DNA of 44,369 nucleotides from a virus. The notes beneath the pieces were generated by a model. The model was not told where the DNA came from and did no database searches. It saw only the letters and a list, made by a program, of their open reading frames with translations. The stretch lies in IMG/VR virus record IMGVR_UViG_3300042887_000125, positions 1 through 44,369 of that record, one strand, 5' to 3'. The translations under genes were made by a program, and so were the position numbers. This document shows, piece after piece, positions 7,779 to 17,731 of this stretch (position 1 is its first letter; the number at the start of each line of letters is the position of its first letter).

Positions 7779-10700
7779 TATGGGTTTTCCCTTCCTCTTA
7801 TTATATTCATTAATCTAAATGTTGATTCGTTCTTGTTGTCTTTTAATTTATTTTGTAGCTCTTGGTTATTTTTATCATTCTCATTACCTACTTTTTTAAG
7901 AGTACGACGAACTAATGAGTCTTTAACTGTAATATCCATTCGTTTATCAAGTTCCCAGATCTGTTCTCTAACTTCTTGAATAGTTTTACTTGGCCAGTTA
8001 ACTTCATCTTCTGCTAATACAGATAAGAAAGCATTACCCATTCTTCGTTTTTTATCTTCAAGGTTTGGATCATTAGCTATAGCTGGATCATTAATAATTT
8101 TAACTATTTCTTTATGGACGTTTTGAGCCATCTTTTTAACTTTATCTGTCTCAGATGTAGCAACTTTAGCAGCAGCCCATAAATCTTCTTCTCTATGAGT
8201 AGTAATACCAAACATCATTTGAGCATAGGCTTCTGTCTTTGTAGAATTTAAACCTAATCGCTGACCTTGTTTAGTCATCTTATCATTGATAGCTAACATT
8301 AATTGGCCTTTAGCCCAGTTATCCATACCTGAAGAGAATCTTGCAGCTTCAAGAATAGCTTTTTCTAATTGTTGATCTGAAATCTTTTCAGTTACTACCC
8401 ATGAGTTAAGAGTATTAATAGTTTCTGAAATTCTACCTAAGGCTCCAATAGCAGGGAATCTAAATCCTGCTGGATCACCATCAAGAAGTTTAACAACTTC
8501 AAGCATTAAGTCTACATAGGGTATACCTAAGTTAGACTCACCATAAGGATTTAATGTCTTACTAAAGTTAAGATCAGGATCTTTTTCTCCATCATCCCCA
8601 AACATAGCTTTAAACATAGGATTACCAATTCTATCAGCAAGACCTCGGTCTATTTCGTTTTTATATTTTACAACATCAGGATCATTTGAACCATAAGTAA
8701 GTAGATCAGTTATAAGTTTAGCCCCTACTACCCCTGCAGTTCCCCATAGAATTCCTCTAGCTGCTAACAGTCTAGCTCTATCGGCATTACTTAAAATACT
8801 ACCACCTTCTTGGAAACCAAGTAAGAATTGTTTCTGCATAATAGCACCGAATTGCATTAAGCTAGATAGTACACCTCTTTGGTATGGGAATGACTGTGCT
8901 CTATTCATACCACCAGCTAGTCTATTACCTTCATAGGCAATAATTTCACGGGTAGCTGGAGTATTCCAATTTTTACCTGGATTTTGTTCCATCCAAAAGT
9001 CTTTAGCCATATGCCACATAAAGAGTCTGTTAGCCATTTCAGCAGCGTCAAAACCAACAGTTCTAGATAACTTAACTGCTGCACTAGGAACCATAGTAGC
9101 CATTGCTCCAGCTTTTTCAAAAGGAGTTTCAATGAGGGGACGAGAAGTATCTGTTAAAATCTGATTAATCATAAGATTATGGTCAATAGACTGCATTAAT
9201 CCAGATTCTTTAATAGCTTTAATATTAGCATTAAACTCTTCTTTAGTAATTATATTACTTATAAAAGAATGAGCTGAGTTACTTAAACGATTTTTATAAG
9301 GTTTTAACATCTTAGCTTCTTCTAATAAAGCTATTCTAGTAACAAAAGCTAATGCTACATTTTTAGGAGCTTGAACCATACCTTTAAAGTCACCAGTTAC
9401 TCCTTTAAGAGCACTAGCTGCTGTAAAGTCAGCAAGAGGCTGAAGCTGAACTAACCATTGTCTTATTGGAGCTAAAGTAATAAAGAATAAAGAACCTAAC
9501 TTATTAAGTTCTCTAATAGGGTAAGTCTTTTGACCAACTTCTCTTAGGACTCTAGCAGGAACTTTATAATTCTCTAGTATATCAGCCACTGCAATTAAAG
9601 ATTTTTGAGTAATACCTGGCAATTCACCAACGTTAATAGCAGTACTATATAACTCATACTCAGCCACAGCTTTATTGTACTTAGTCATCTGTGCTTCAGT
9701 AGCACCTGGTAAGGGTTCAATGAGTTCAACTCGAGGAGGAAAGGCTTCGCCTTCTCTAGCTCTTGGAAAGAATTCTTTATAGTTTTTAACCCAATAAGTT
9801 TCAAATACAGTTTTATAGGATCTCCAAGCATCCATTGTAGCTAGACTTCTTGAAGATTTAATTAAAGAAACAAGAGGGTCTTCTATTTTAGCTAGGCCAT
9901 GTAATGATGGTAGCTGTTGTCCTTTTTTCATAGCATTACGAACTACATCACCATGTACTTCATATAGAGAAATCTTATCATTTAGACTTTCAGTTGCTTT
10001 TCTAGAGACAACATCATAGTCTGGATGACGACGTTCAAACTCTTTCTTAAGAGCTTCAATTTCAATCTTAGTAGAAGCCGCCGCTATTGTTTTAGAGTAA
10101 TTTTTTAACTTGTTTGGATTAGTTACTTCAAATCCGTTAAGATTTAGTTTTCTAGGAACTAAGTCAAGGAAGAAGTGTTCTTTATATAAGAGTGGAGAGT
10201 ATCCTGGAATTCTTCTAACAACTTTTTGTGGAAGCACATCTAGTTTTACTTTATCTCCAACTAAAGCATATTCAAAAGCTCTACCAGAAGTAGTATCAGT
10301 AATTCCTTTTTCAAGAACTACTAACTGTTTACCACCAATATCAAATACACCTTCTGTTTTTGATTTATCTAATTCAAATAGTACTGGAAGATCTAAAGAT
10401 ACATCCCATACTTCTCTAGGGGGTAAGCCACCTTCATCAAGAAAAGCAAATTCAGTTCTAGCAGCTCCTGTATATTTACCTTCTTTATAAAGTCCTTTAT
10501 TAAATCCAGTACTAAGTAACTCGTTACGTCTAGCTCTATCAGTAAGAGCTAAATCAAAATAGTTAACTTGTCTCCAAAATACTTGTTTTCTAAAGAGGGA
10601 ATCATATTGTGTTTTATTTAGTTTACTACCAAAGATCTGTCTAAGCTCAGGTATAGATAAAATATCTTTACCTCTAGTTTGAGTTTCAAATACTACAGTA

Positions 10701-12676
10701 GCTAGTTCATTCTTAAGTTTACCATCACCTAACTCTTGTTTAATAATATTAAGAGTTTGAGCAGAAAGGTAACCAGCTCTTTCTTCAGCACGTCCTAAAC
10801 CACGTTCAAGAACAGGATTAAACTTACCTGTAGGAGTAATCCATTTACCAAAAGGAGCTTGTAAAGTTTTAGATAAATCAAATCTGAAACCAAAGTTGAA
10901 TACTGTGCTTACAGAATCTGGGCCATTTAGTACAGCATCAAGTAAGTCATACTCTTTTTTATATTCCCATTCAACTGCAAACTGTTTGTTATCCATAACA
11001 TCAGCAGTAAACTTAGGGTCTGCTTTTAATGAGTCTGGAGTATACTTTTGACCAGTAATCCTATCAGTAATATAAACAGAACCTCGTTCTTCTGCAGGAA
11101 GAGACTCTACTAATGTTTTAAGATTATCATAAGCATTAATAACACTTTCTCTAGAGTTATAGAAGTAGTTACTATCACGACCAAAGACTGCTTTAAACTC
11201 AAAAACATTGTCAGCTACGTTAACTCGTGAGTTAGATTGTTGATATGTAGGAGCTTGTTTCTCATTAAGTATCTTAGTTACAGCACCAATATCATTTAAT
11301 CTTACATCAATATCAATAACATTAGGATCAAACTGAGTATCTTCTAAGACTTTTTCTAAGTTCTTAGTAGACTCAATAATTTCTTTATGTAAATCTGGAT
11401 TATTACGAACGTCAGGAAGTTCTTGTAGAGTCTTAGGCATTACATATTTATGGATAAGAACACCAGGTTCTCCTGCACCAGTAGATGTAGCTACCTGACC
11501 TGTAGTATCGTCAATACCAGCTTTAATAATCTTAGATGCAGCACCAGGGTTAGCCGCTACTGTATTATCAATAGGACTATCAGGACGAACATCAATAGTT
11601 GGAACTTGGAAAACATTAGAGGTACCTTCATCTATTGCTTTACCTATTTTTTTAACTCCAGCTTTAGCTCCTTTGTATAAAGGGCCTCCAAAGATCATAG
11701 CAGCATCAGTTAATACAGTTACCTGTCCTGGTTTTGTAATACCTTGTTTTGCACTTTCTTCATCTAACTTTTGAATAATAGTACCAAAGCCATTAGCAAA
11801 GTTATTTACTACAGAACCTTCAAACTCTTTTTTAACACTCTCAAATTCTTTTTCAATACCTAGTTTTTTAACTATAGTAAGAAGTCTCCAGTCAAAGAAA
11901 GAAGCAATAGGATCTGTTTGAGCCCATTCTTCACCTCTAGCAAGGGCTTCTTGCCATTGAAGATTTTCATCTTTTAATGATTGTCTAGTAAGATCACCAA
12001 AAGCGTGTGTTGCTCCAAGTATAAAGTTAGGTGCAGAACTAAAGAAGTTTAAGAAACCTGCAATCTCACCTCCTACATCTTTAGCTATTTGTTTAGGAGA
12101 TAATGTTTTAGCAAAATTAATAGTACCATTAGGATTTCTAACTATAAGTCCAGGAGTAATAAAGTCAAGTGTTTGAGTAGAACCATCAATTAAAGAATCA
12201 ATAAATGCACCATAGTCAGAATTATTTTTTCTTTCTTTAATATCTGCTTGTTTGATAGGAAGGTTTTCTATATTAGCATCTTGTGCTTCTGCATCTAAAT
12301 GAGTATCACCTTGAACTAAAGAAGCCATCTTTTGAACATACTTATCTTTTAAATCACTGGAGATGTAACCAGTTACTGAGTATGTGCTAAGAATGTTTTT
12401 CTTTTGATCTCTTGGAATAGTTTGATCGTTAAGAATACCTAGAACAGCTTCTTTATTAACAGAAGATTGTTCTGTTTGCCAAGCTCTTTTAGCAGCCTCT
12501 AAAGATTCTGAATACCCGTCTTGAGTTAACTCACCATACATCTGAGTAAAGTTATTAACAGGGTCTTGACCATAAGAACCTGCAGCATAGAAAGCTTCAT
12601 CATTAGCCTCTACTTCAGGTTTAGGCTTAGCTGTTACTTCTATTGGGGGTAATTCAAAATCTTCAGAAAATTCCAT
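7778..12676 (-). CDS. Large internal virion (ejection) protein, gp16-like
   Basis: 1632 residues, the largest protein of the genome, lying between the gp14-like and transglycosylase-bearing core proteins. Size, order and helical composition fit the T7 gp16 role: a core protein ejected into the cell to form the DNA translocation channel. I see no SLT motif here; that activity is in the next gene. The middle and late parts contain amphipathic segments, for example residues about 1330-1400 with a hydrophobic GAKLITDLL stretch, that could enter membrane. AAGGATAG precedes ATG 12676. Confidence 0.8.
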   Translation of the reverse strand: MEFSEDFELPPIEVTAKPKPEVEANDEAFYAAGSYGQDPVNNFTQMYGELTQDGYSESLEAAKRAWQTEQSSVNKEAVLGILNDQTIPRDQKKNILSTYSVTGYISSDLKDKYVQKMASLVQGDTHLDAEAQDANIENLPIKQADIKERKNNSDYGAFIDSLIDGSTQTLDFITPGLIVRNPNGTINFAKTLSPKQIAKDVGGEIAGFLNFFSSAPNFILGATHAFGDLTRQSLKDENLQWQEALARGEEWAQTDPIASFFDWRLLTIVKKLGIEKEFESVKKEFEGSVVNNFANGFGTIIQKLDEESAKQGITKPGQVTVLTDAAMIFGGPLYKGAKAGVKKIGKAIDEGTSNVFQVPTIDVRPDSPIDNTVAANPGAASKIIKAGIDDTTGQVATSTGAGEPGVLIHKYVMPKTLQELPDVRNNPDLHKEIIESTKNLEKVLEDTQFDPNVIDIDVRLNDIGAVTKILNEKQAPTYQQSNSRVNVADNVFEFKAVFGRDSNYFYNSRESVINAYDNLKTLVESLPAEERGSVYITDRITGQKYTPDSLKADPKFTADVMDNKQFAVEWEYKKEYDLLDAVLNGPDSVSTVFNFGFRFDLSKTLQAPFGKWITPTGKFNPVLERGLGRAEERAGYLSAQTLNIIKQELGDGKLKNELATVVFETQTRGKDILSIPELRQIFGSKLNKTQYDSLFRKQVFWRQVNYFDLALTDRARRNELLSTGFNKGLYKEGKYTGAARTEFAFLDEGGLPPREVWDVSLDLPVLFELDKSKTEGVFDIGGKQLVVLEKGITDTTSGRAFEYALVGDKVKLDVLPQKVVRRIPGYSPLLYKEHFFLDLVPRKLNLNGFEVTNPNKLKNYSKTIAAASTKIEIEALKKEFERRHPDYDVVSRKATESLNDKISLYEVHGDVVRNAMKKGQQLPSLHGLAKIEDPLVSLIKSSRSLATMDAWRSYKTVFETYWVKNYKEFFPRAREGEAFPPRVELIEPLPGATEAQMTKYNKAVAEYELYSTAINVGELPGITQKSLIAVADILENYKVPARVLREVGQKTYPIRELNKLGSLFFITLAPIRQWLVQLQPLADFTAASALKGVTGDFKGMVQAPKNVALAFVTRIALLEEAKMLKPYKNRLSNSAHSFISNIITKEEFNANIKAIKESGLMQSIDHNLMINQILTDTSRPLIETPFEKAGAMATMVPSAAVKLSRTVGFDAAEMANRLFMWHMAKDFWMEQNPGKNWNTPATREIIAYEGNRLAGGMNRAQSFPYQRGVLSSLMQFGAIMQKQFLLGFQEGGSILSNADRARLLAARGILWGTAGVVGAKLITDLLTYGSNDPDVVKYKNEIDRGLADRIGNPMFKAMFGDDGEKDPDLNFSKTLNPYGESNLGIPYVDLMLEVVKLLDGDPAGFRFPAIGALGRISETINTLNSWVVTEKISDQQLEKAILEAARFSSGMDNWAKGQLMLAINDKMTKQGQRLGLNSTKTEAYAQMMFGITTHREEDLWAAAKVATSETDKVKKMAQNVHKEIVKIINDPAIANDPNLEDKKRRMGNAFLSVLAEDEVNWPSKTIQEVREQIWELDKRMDITVKDSLVRRTLKKVGNENDKNNQELQNKLKDNKNESTFRLMNIIRGRENP

Positions 12677-12685
12677 TAACTATCC

Positions 12686-13333
12686 TTAAGAAAAGATTGA
12701 ATTAAAGCCACTACTAATAAACTGTCTATTATCAAATACTTTTCCTGCAAAGCCACCTAGATCTTTCCATTGTTGTGCTTCACCTTGAGCTGTAAAGATA
12801 TCACTAGAAGCTTGTCCAACTGCTCTAGCTCCAGCTACTTGAGTATTAATACTACCAATATTTTGACCAAACTGAGAAGCTACAGCTGTTTGACCAGTAA
12901 CTACAGGAGAAGTACCTGCAGAAACTACACCTGCATTAGCTCCAGAAGAAACAATAGCACCTGTTCTAACTCTTTGCTCCCTTAATGCTTGGATACGAGC
13001 TTTTTGAGCTTGATTTTCTTGAATTCTAGCTTGTATTTCTACTCGACGACGTTCAGCCTCAGCTGCTTCCTCTTGAGCTTGTTGTTGTTTTATTCCTGTA
13101 ATACCTTGAGCAGCTAAACCAAGAGAGCCAATAGCACTTGCTGTAGTAATAGTACTACCTAAACCAGCTAACGCAGTTCCTGCTGTACTAGCTCCTTTCC
13201 AGAAAGCTGTACTTCCAAAAGCCGCTGCAGGAGCAGCTGGTGTAAACAAGGAAGCAGCACTAAAAATTGCTCCTATAGCATTAAAAATGCCTCCTCCTTT
13301 ATAACTTACTTTTCTTACGTTTCTATGTTTCAT
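12686..13333 (-). CDS. Internal virion protein, gp14-like
   Basis: 215 residues. The first 80 are rich in Ala, Gly and Ser with hydrophobic stretches, followed by a Gln/Glu/Arg-rich coiled-coil region (about 80-125) and a polar tail. This is the layout of T7-like gp14, the internal protein thought to form a pore in the outer membrane during ejection. Order between tail tube and the large core proteins supports it. GGAGAT lies upstream of the ATG. Confidence 0.75.
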   Translation of the reverse strand: MKHRNVRKVSYKGGGIFNAIGAIFSAASLFTPAAPAAAFGSTAFWKGASTAGTALAGLGSTITTASAIGSLGLAAQGITGIKQQQAQEEAAEAERRRVEIQARIQENQAQKARIQALREQRVRTGAIVSSGANAGVVSAGTSPVVTGQTAVASQFGQNIGSINTQVAGARAVGQASSDIFTAQGEAQQWKDLGGFAGKVFDNRQFISSGFNSIFS

Positions 13334-13334
13334 T

Positions 13335-13637
13335 TTAAATCTCCAATTTTAAAATATAATTAAGTTCATTACTTATTGTTTGAGCAATAAATCCAGTATC
13401 TTTAAATCCCCAAAACTTATTAAACTTTACAGCTTTTTCTGACTCACATAAACTATATACTTCTGTTATACCTGCTTCTTTTAAGTTCTTTTTAATAACT
13501 TCCCAAACCTTTTTATATCTTCTACTGTCTTTTAAACTCCACTTTTTAAACTCTAATATTAGTTCAGGTTTTTGAAGTTGAGGTTGAAAAAGTATACCTA
13601 CATATCCATTATCTTCTTCTTTATATAATATATGCAT
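13335..13637 (-). CDS. GNAT-like small protein, T7 gp13-like
   Basis: A 100-residue protein whose second half (KFNKFWGFKDTGF at about 71-83) resembles the end of GNAT acetyltransferases. In T7-like phages the gp13 assembly protein in this position has a similar GNAT-like look and is needed for internal core assembly. The acetyl-CoA loop is not convincing, so catalysis is doubtful. Start overlaps the stop of the tail tube B gene (TAATG). Confidence 0.6.
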   Translation of the reverse strand: MHILYKEEDNGYVGILFQPQLQKPELILEFKKWSLKDSRRYKKVWEVIKKNLKEAGITEVYSLCESEKAVKFNKFWGFKDTGFIAQTISNELNYILKLEI

Positions 13638-15898
13638 TATACTGCGGAATTAGCGTTAGCCGTTACTCCCCATCCTAGAATCTTAATATCTTTACCTTGT
13701 TGAGAGTTAAACTTTAGACTCAGGCACTTACCTGAACCTCTTAGTTTGTTCTTAGTTACAATAACAGATTCACCATAATCAAATGTATCTTCAGTACCTG
13801 TTGGTATATAGTTTCTTAAGAGTCTATAGGCTTGGAACTGACTTCCCCATTTACCACTAGCAACAGAGTTAGCCCAATTCCATTGAGACTGAACTAAACA
13901 TGAAGAAGGATCAGTATATATTAAGTTACCATTACCATCTGTTTCAAATCCATTTTCTGTACGTTTAAAGTAAAATAGTATATAAGGTACTACTTTTTCT
14001 CTCATAAGATCATTAAATAGTTCATAACCAGTAACTAAGTAACTAGAATAATCAATTCCTGTAGTACCACTAGGAATTACCCAGTCATGGAATGTAGTAT
14101 TTCTATACTTAGATAAAGTAAAGGATGTACCAGTAATTGTTAAAAAACTAAACTGAGATGTTCTACTTTGAACTTGATCTTCAGTAATAACTACTGAAGA
14201 AGTATCAGTGACAATAACTGTATCACTTCCTACAACAACTTCAGTATCTGCTGTTGAGACTGAGTATCCAGGAATATCTACATAATCTGCTATATACGGA
14301 GAATTACTTATAAGACTTGATAAAGTATTTGTATAGAAGGCTTGTAATGTAATATCAAAGACTAACTCTCTATTATATTTATTAATAGATGTTTCTGTAC
14401 TATAAGTGTCTGTATCATTGTATAACCAACGAACTCTATTTTCTCGTTCGTCAAAGAATCCTTTGCAATACTGTTTACCTAATTCTGATATATCTAAGTA
14501 TAAAGTTTGGATAGTAGTTAATGATAAATTTTGAGCAATGTATCTACCTGAACCTTCATCTTGTTTTAAAATAACAATACCAGCTTTAGCCCAGTAAATA
14601 TAATTACCACCAATGTTAACTACGGATCTTGGATTACTTGTACCAAATGTAGTAATCTTACTAACTTGGAATGAGGTAGCTACGAATCCATTTGTATCAC
14701 CAAATACTTCCCATACACCATTTTCTGCAAATACTAATAATGATGTTCTTGATGGAATTAGTTTAACAATTCTAGAACACTCAGGAATCTGTATAGTACC
14801 ACCATCACTAGCAATCATATCATTAACAGCAGGATCAGTAGGATCTGCTTCTTGATAACAAAACCCTAGTTTAGAGTTTTCAGTAACTACTTGACTAAAG
14901 AAAATATAACCACTATAATTAGGGGATTTAGCATCCCCATCAGTTATATTTGAAATTACACCTGAGTAAAATAGACGACCTGCATAAGAAGCTACAGTAC
15001 TAATATTACCTGTTTCTTGATCTGTAGGTAAGCCTGTAGTAACATCAGATAGAGTCATTCTAGAGTTACCTCTATTAAAGGCATCTAAAATGTAAGAACC
15101 TTTGGGAGCTACTCCAGTATATACTGCATTTTTATCAAATAAAACTCGGTCAAATTCATCAAAGTCAGAGGAAGTTACATTTGCAATCTTACCTACTGTC
15201 CAAATGTCAGAATTGCTTGGATAATACCGAAACCCTGCATACAAATGAGGTATAGCATCTCTTGTTTCATTAGAATTTCTAATTCTTTGATTCCAACCTT
15301 GATTTCTAAGATTGTATTTATGCTCATTAGAAAGAGTAATAGTAGGTCTTTCAGTTAACTCTAAACCATCATCTACTCCCCAGATATCTCTAACTTTAAG
15401 TGTAAGAGCTTCTTGAGAAACTGTTTGAGCAGTAACATTATAAGTTAAAAGAATAGGTGAATCAAGATCAGATGAAGAAACAATTAAACTATTATTAATT
15501 ACAGCAGTATCAATATCTGCTTTATTTAATCCTGTAAGAGTGATGTAGTTACCACCATTAAGGAAGTTATTACTAGGATTAGTTGTAAGAAGATCAATAA
15601 ACCAGAGTCTATCTGCTATACGAATAACACCAATAGACACAGAAGTATCTCCACCAGGAGACTCCCATTTATGGAATGATTGTTTACCAGTAGTAATAGT
15701 AGATGAACCTAATCCTGTAGCTTTTAAATAGTAATCAAGTTCATAGTCTATACCTAAGCGTCTAGATCTAGAACCATCTCTATTTAATACAAAGTTATCT
15801 TCATCTATAGAAGCATTCTCAGGATATGTTAAAGGAGAGGCTTCAGTAATGATCCCCTTAACAAATGTCCTATAGAGTTTCTCAGTACCCTTAGCCAT
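13637..15898 (-). CDS. Tail tubular protein B (gp12-like nozzle)
   Basis: 753 residues, beta-rich, in the standard T7 order between gp11-like and the internal proteins. The N-terminus (LYRTFVKGIITEASPLTYP, then DEDNFVLNRDGSRSRRLGID) is the usual opening of phage tail tube B proteins, which form the nozzle of the stubby tail and hold the fibres. Its length is near T7 gp12 (794). Coupled by TAATG to the upstream 70-residue gene. Confidence 0.9.
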   Translation of the reverse strand: MAKGTEKLYRTFVKGIITEASPLTYPENASIDEDNFVLNRDGSRSRRLGIDYELDYYLKATGLGSSTITTGKQSFHKWESPGGDTSVSIGVIRIADRLWFIDLLTTNPSNNFLNGGNYITLTGLNKADIDTAVINNSLIVSSSDLDSPILLTYNVTAQTVSQEALTLKVRDIWGVDDGLELTERPTITLSNEHKYNLRNQGWNQRIRNSNETRDAIPHLYAGFRYYPSNSDIWTVGKIANVTSSDFDEFDRVLFDKNAVYTGVAPKGSYILDAFNRGNSRMTLSDVTTGLPTDQETGNISTVASYAGRLFYSGVISNITDGDAKSPNYSGYIFFSQVVTENSKLGFCYQEADPTDPAVNDMIASDGGTIQIPECSRIVKLIPSRTSLLVFAENGVWEVFGDTNGFVATSFQVSKITTFGTSNPRSVVNIGGNYIYWAKAGIVILKQDEGSGRYIAQNLSLTTIQTLYLDISELGKQYCKGFFDERENRVRWLYNDTDTYSTETSINKYNRELVFDITLQAFYTNTLSSLISNSPYIADYVDIPGYSVSTADTEVVVGSDTVIVTDTSSVVITEDQVQSRTSQFSFLTITGTSFTLSKYRNTTFHDWVIPSGTTGIDYSSYLVTGYELFNDLMREKVVPYILFYFKRTENGFETDGNGNLIYTDPSSCLVQSQWNWANSVASGKWGSQFQAYRLLRNYIPTGTEDTFDYGESVIVTKNKLRGSGKCLSLKFNSQQGKDIKILGWGVTANANSAV

Positions 15899-16110
15899 TA
15901 CTCTTCCTTAGATTCAGCTTTAATCTTTTTAGTTTCTTGTTTTTCTAAATACTTATTAATAGCTGTTTCAGCAAATTTCTCATTAGTAAAGATACCACCT
16001 AGTTCTTCTGGTAATTCTCCACCACTATTGAATTTGATTTTCCATTGAGCAGACTGAGGACAGCGAAAGATTTCTATTTCTTTACCGTTAGGAGTTGTGT
16101 ATTTAAGCAT
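15898..16110 (-). CDS. Small virion-region protein (70 aa)
   Basis: A 70-residue protein with a central FNSGGELPEELGGIFT segment and a charged, lysine/glutamate-rich tail. I have a general memory of similar proteins beside tail tube genes of other podoviruses but know no function. Stop-start coupled with tail tube B. Confidence 0.7.
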   Translation of the reverse strand: MLKYTTPNGKEIEIFRCPQSAQWKIKFNSGGELPEELGGIFTNEKFAETAINKYLEKQETKKIKAESKEE

Positions 16111-16112
16111 TA

Positions 16113-16289
16113 TTATTTTTTCATTTTCTTTAAAGTTTGTGCAAGACGTGCACGTTGACCTATTTTACCAGGTTTCTTAGCAGCTTTGGCTAACATACCT
16201 GCTGGAATTGATTTACCCTCTTTTATTCCTAGGGACTTTCTTAATGCTCCTGGCTTTTTTATTGCCTTTTGAATCCACTTTTCTGCCAT
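16113..16289 (-). CDS. Small basic conserved phage protein (58 aa)
   Basis: A very basic 58-residue protein beginning MAEKWIQKAIKKPGALRK and ending in a lysine-rich tail. This family is frequent in marine and freshwater phages near structural genes. Its charge suggests DNA binding or a role inside the capsid, which is inference. I chose ATG 16289 (AGAAGG upstream) over the ATG at 16310. Its 5' end overlaps the neighbouring 48-codon ORF by 77 bases in another frame. Confidence 0.75.
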   Translation of the reverse strand: MAEKWIQKAIKKPGALRKSLGIKEGKSIPAGMLAKAAKKPGKIGQRARLAQTLKKMKK

Positions 16290-16359
16290 TCTTTTTACCC
16301 TTCTTTCCATATTGTTCTGCGTTAATAAATGCAGGAGTATTACTAGTTAACATTGTCAT
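16213..16359 (-). CDS. 48-aa basic protein with capsid-like N-terminus
   Basis: This ORF starts at ATG 16359, overlapping the gp11-like stop (TAATG), and ends at 16213. Residues 4-17 (LTSNTPAFINAEQY) closely match residues 4-17 of the major capsid protein (LTSNTTAFIEAQQY), and 14 bases at this place are identical. After residue 18 it becomes a lysine/arginine-rich tail that overlaps the next gene. It may be a relic of a partial capsid gene duplication or a peptide mimicking a capsid assembly signal. ATG 16353 is an alternative start. Confidence 0.6.
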   Translation of the reverse strand: MTMLTSNTPAFINAEQYGKKGKKNGRKVDSKGNKKARSIKKVPRNKRG

Positions 16360-17129
16360 TAGTAACGTCCTGTTGAATTTGGTTTACGTCCATAATTAGG
16401 GTAGGTAATACCATTTTGAATTTTCCAAGCTTCTTGACTCATCTTACGCTTTTGAGATGTAGCAATTTGCTCTGCCTTAGGATTAGGCATTTGTTTAAGA
16501 ATTAAAAATGAAGTAGACTTAGCTTCATTAAGAAGATAACTAAACATTTGAACTGGTAGGTCAGGTGTAAAGGAATCACTAAGAGTAAAGGCTACTGATC
16601 GTTTACCAAAACATTGAGTTTTAGAATTCATAAGAGTAGACTCTACATCAGAGTCATAAGCATCGAATACAAGAGTATTATCATCAAATGAAGTAAAACA
16701 TTGTGGAGGACGATCGTTATGTATATTTAATTTAACACCTGTAGCGTCAGTTACTACAAGAATATTAGAATCAGTACTAAGTCTTCTGTATACAATATCT
16801 AAGAATTCTTCTGGAGTTTTATATTCAATTGTAGTATATCTATTACGAGTTTCACCATTTTTCTTACAATCGTATTTAATCCACTCAAGATCAATAATTG
16901 TTTCAGGCATTGCCATGTGAGTAGGTTTAGTTGCTGTACCATTACCATCTAACTGGAATAACTCTTTTAACCAAGGATAGTCTTTACCATCAATGATATT
17001 GTAATAGGATGTTTTAATAATCTGTGCTACTTGAAGAGCTTCAGTACTATCATTAATGGAGTTAACTTCATCTGAGTTCATGTCAGATAAGATATCTTGT
17101 ACCATATTGAGTAGCGTCATTTTAGCCAT
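16359..17129 (-). CDS. Tail tubular protein A (gp11-like)
   Basis: 256 residues with the opening LLNMVQDILSDMNSDEVNSI and the YYNIIDGKDYPW segment typical of T7 gp11-type tail adaptor proteins, which join the portal to the nozzle. It lies in standard order after the head genes. Slightly longer than T7 gp11 (196). Confidence 0.85.
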   Translation of the reverse strand: MAKMTLLNMVQDILSDMNSDEVNSINDSTEALQVAQIIKTSYYNIIDGKDYPWLKELFQLDGNGTATKPTHMAMPETIIDLEWIKYDCKKNGETRNRYTTIEYKTPEEFLDIVYRRLSTDSNILVVTDATGVKLNIHNDRPPQCFTSFDDNTLVFDAYDSDVESTLMNSKTQCFGKRSVAFTLSDSFTPDLPVQMFSYLLNEAKSTSFLILKQMPNPKAEQIATSQKRKMSQEAWKIQNGITYPNYGRKPNSTGRY

Positions 17130-17137
17130 GATTATTC

Positions 17138-17707
17138 CTAGAGTTTAACTACTGTTAAGCCTGCTTCAGTTACTGTAATATTAGTACCTGATGATGTAGC
17201 ATCCCCAGCAACATACATTGATAAAAGTTGACCAGCAGTAGCTGTTACTAATCCCACAGCAGATACATGTAGCCTATCCGCACCATTAGTAGTTTTCTGT
17301 ACAGAGATTGTTCTATCACTACTAGTCCCATCAAGATTATATTTAAAGTTGTAAGTTGTACCTGACGCTAATGATGCACAGGTAAATTGAGCGTAGAAGT
17401 TAACTAAATAAGTTCCAGCTTCGGAAAGAGTAATTGTACCACTTGCAGGAGTAAGAGTAAGAACACTAGATACACCTGATGTCCATTCTGTTCCTGGATT
17501 TAATTTTGCATAAGCTGACCCTGCACTAAGAGCCTGGGTCGTTGCCCCAGCATCTATATAGATTTCTCCGTGCACTTTACCTGATGGATATAACCAAGAG
17601 CCTGATCCTGATCCATTAGAGACATAAACTTTGCCTGATATGGCAGAAGCTATGCCTTTTGGTTCATGTAAGTCTGCGTCTGCAATTAGTTTATGTTGAA
17701 TAGTCAT
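17138..17707 (-). CDS. Head fibre or decoration protein, beta-sandwich
   Basis: 189 residues. The N-terminal HKLIADADLHEPKGIASA followed by VYVSNGSGSGSW is a widespread phage module, and the remaining 130 residues, rich in Gly, Ser and Thr, resemble a C1q/TNF-like jelly roll. Proteins like this often decorate capsids or form head fibres. It lies downstream of a hairpin (17732-17753) that may lower its expression relative to the capsid gene. Confidence 0.7.
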   Translation of the reverse strand: MTIQHKLIADADLHEPKGIASAISGKVYVSNGSGSGSWLYPSGKVHGEIYIDAGATTQALSAGSAYAKLNPGTEWTSGVSSVLTLTPASGTITLSEAGTYLVNFYAQFTCASLASGTTYNFKYNLDGTSSDRTISVQKTTNGADRLHVSAVGLVTATAGQLLSMYVAGDATSSGTNITVTEAGLTVVKL

Positions 17708-17731
17708 TTAGAATTCCTTAAAGAAAGGGAG

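Noticed and set aside
10110-10490. 126-codon open frame on the + strand within the large core protein
   Set aside because: Antisense to a long structural gene, without start signals or domain.
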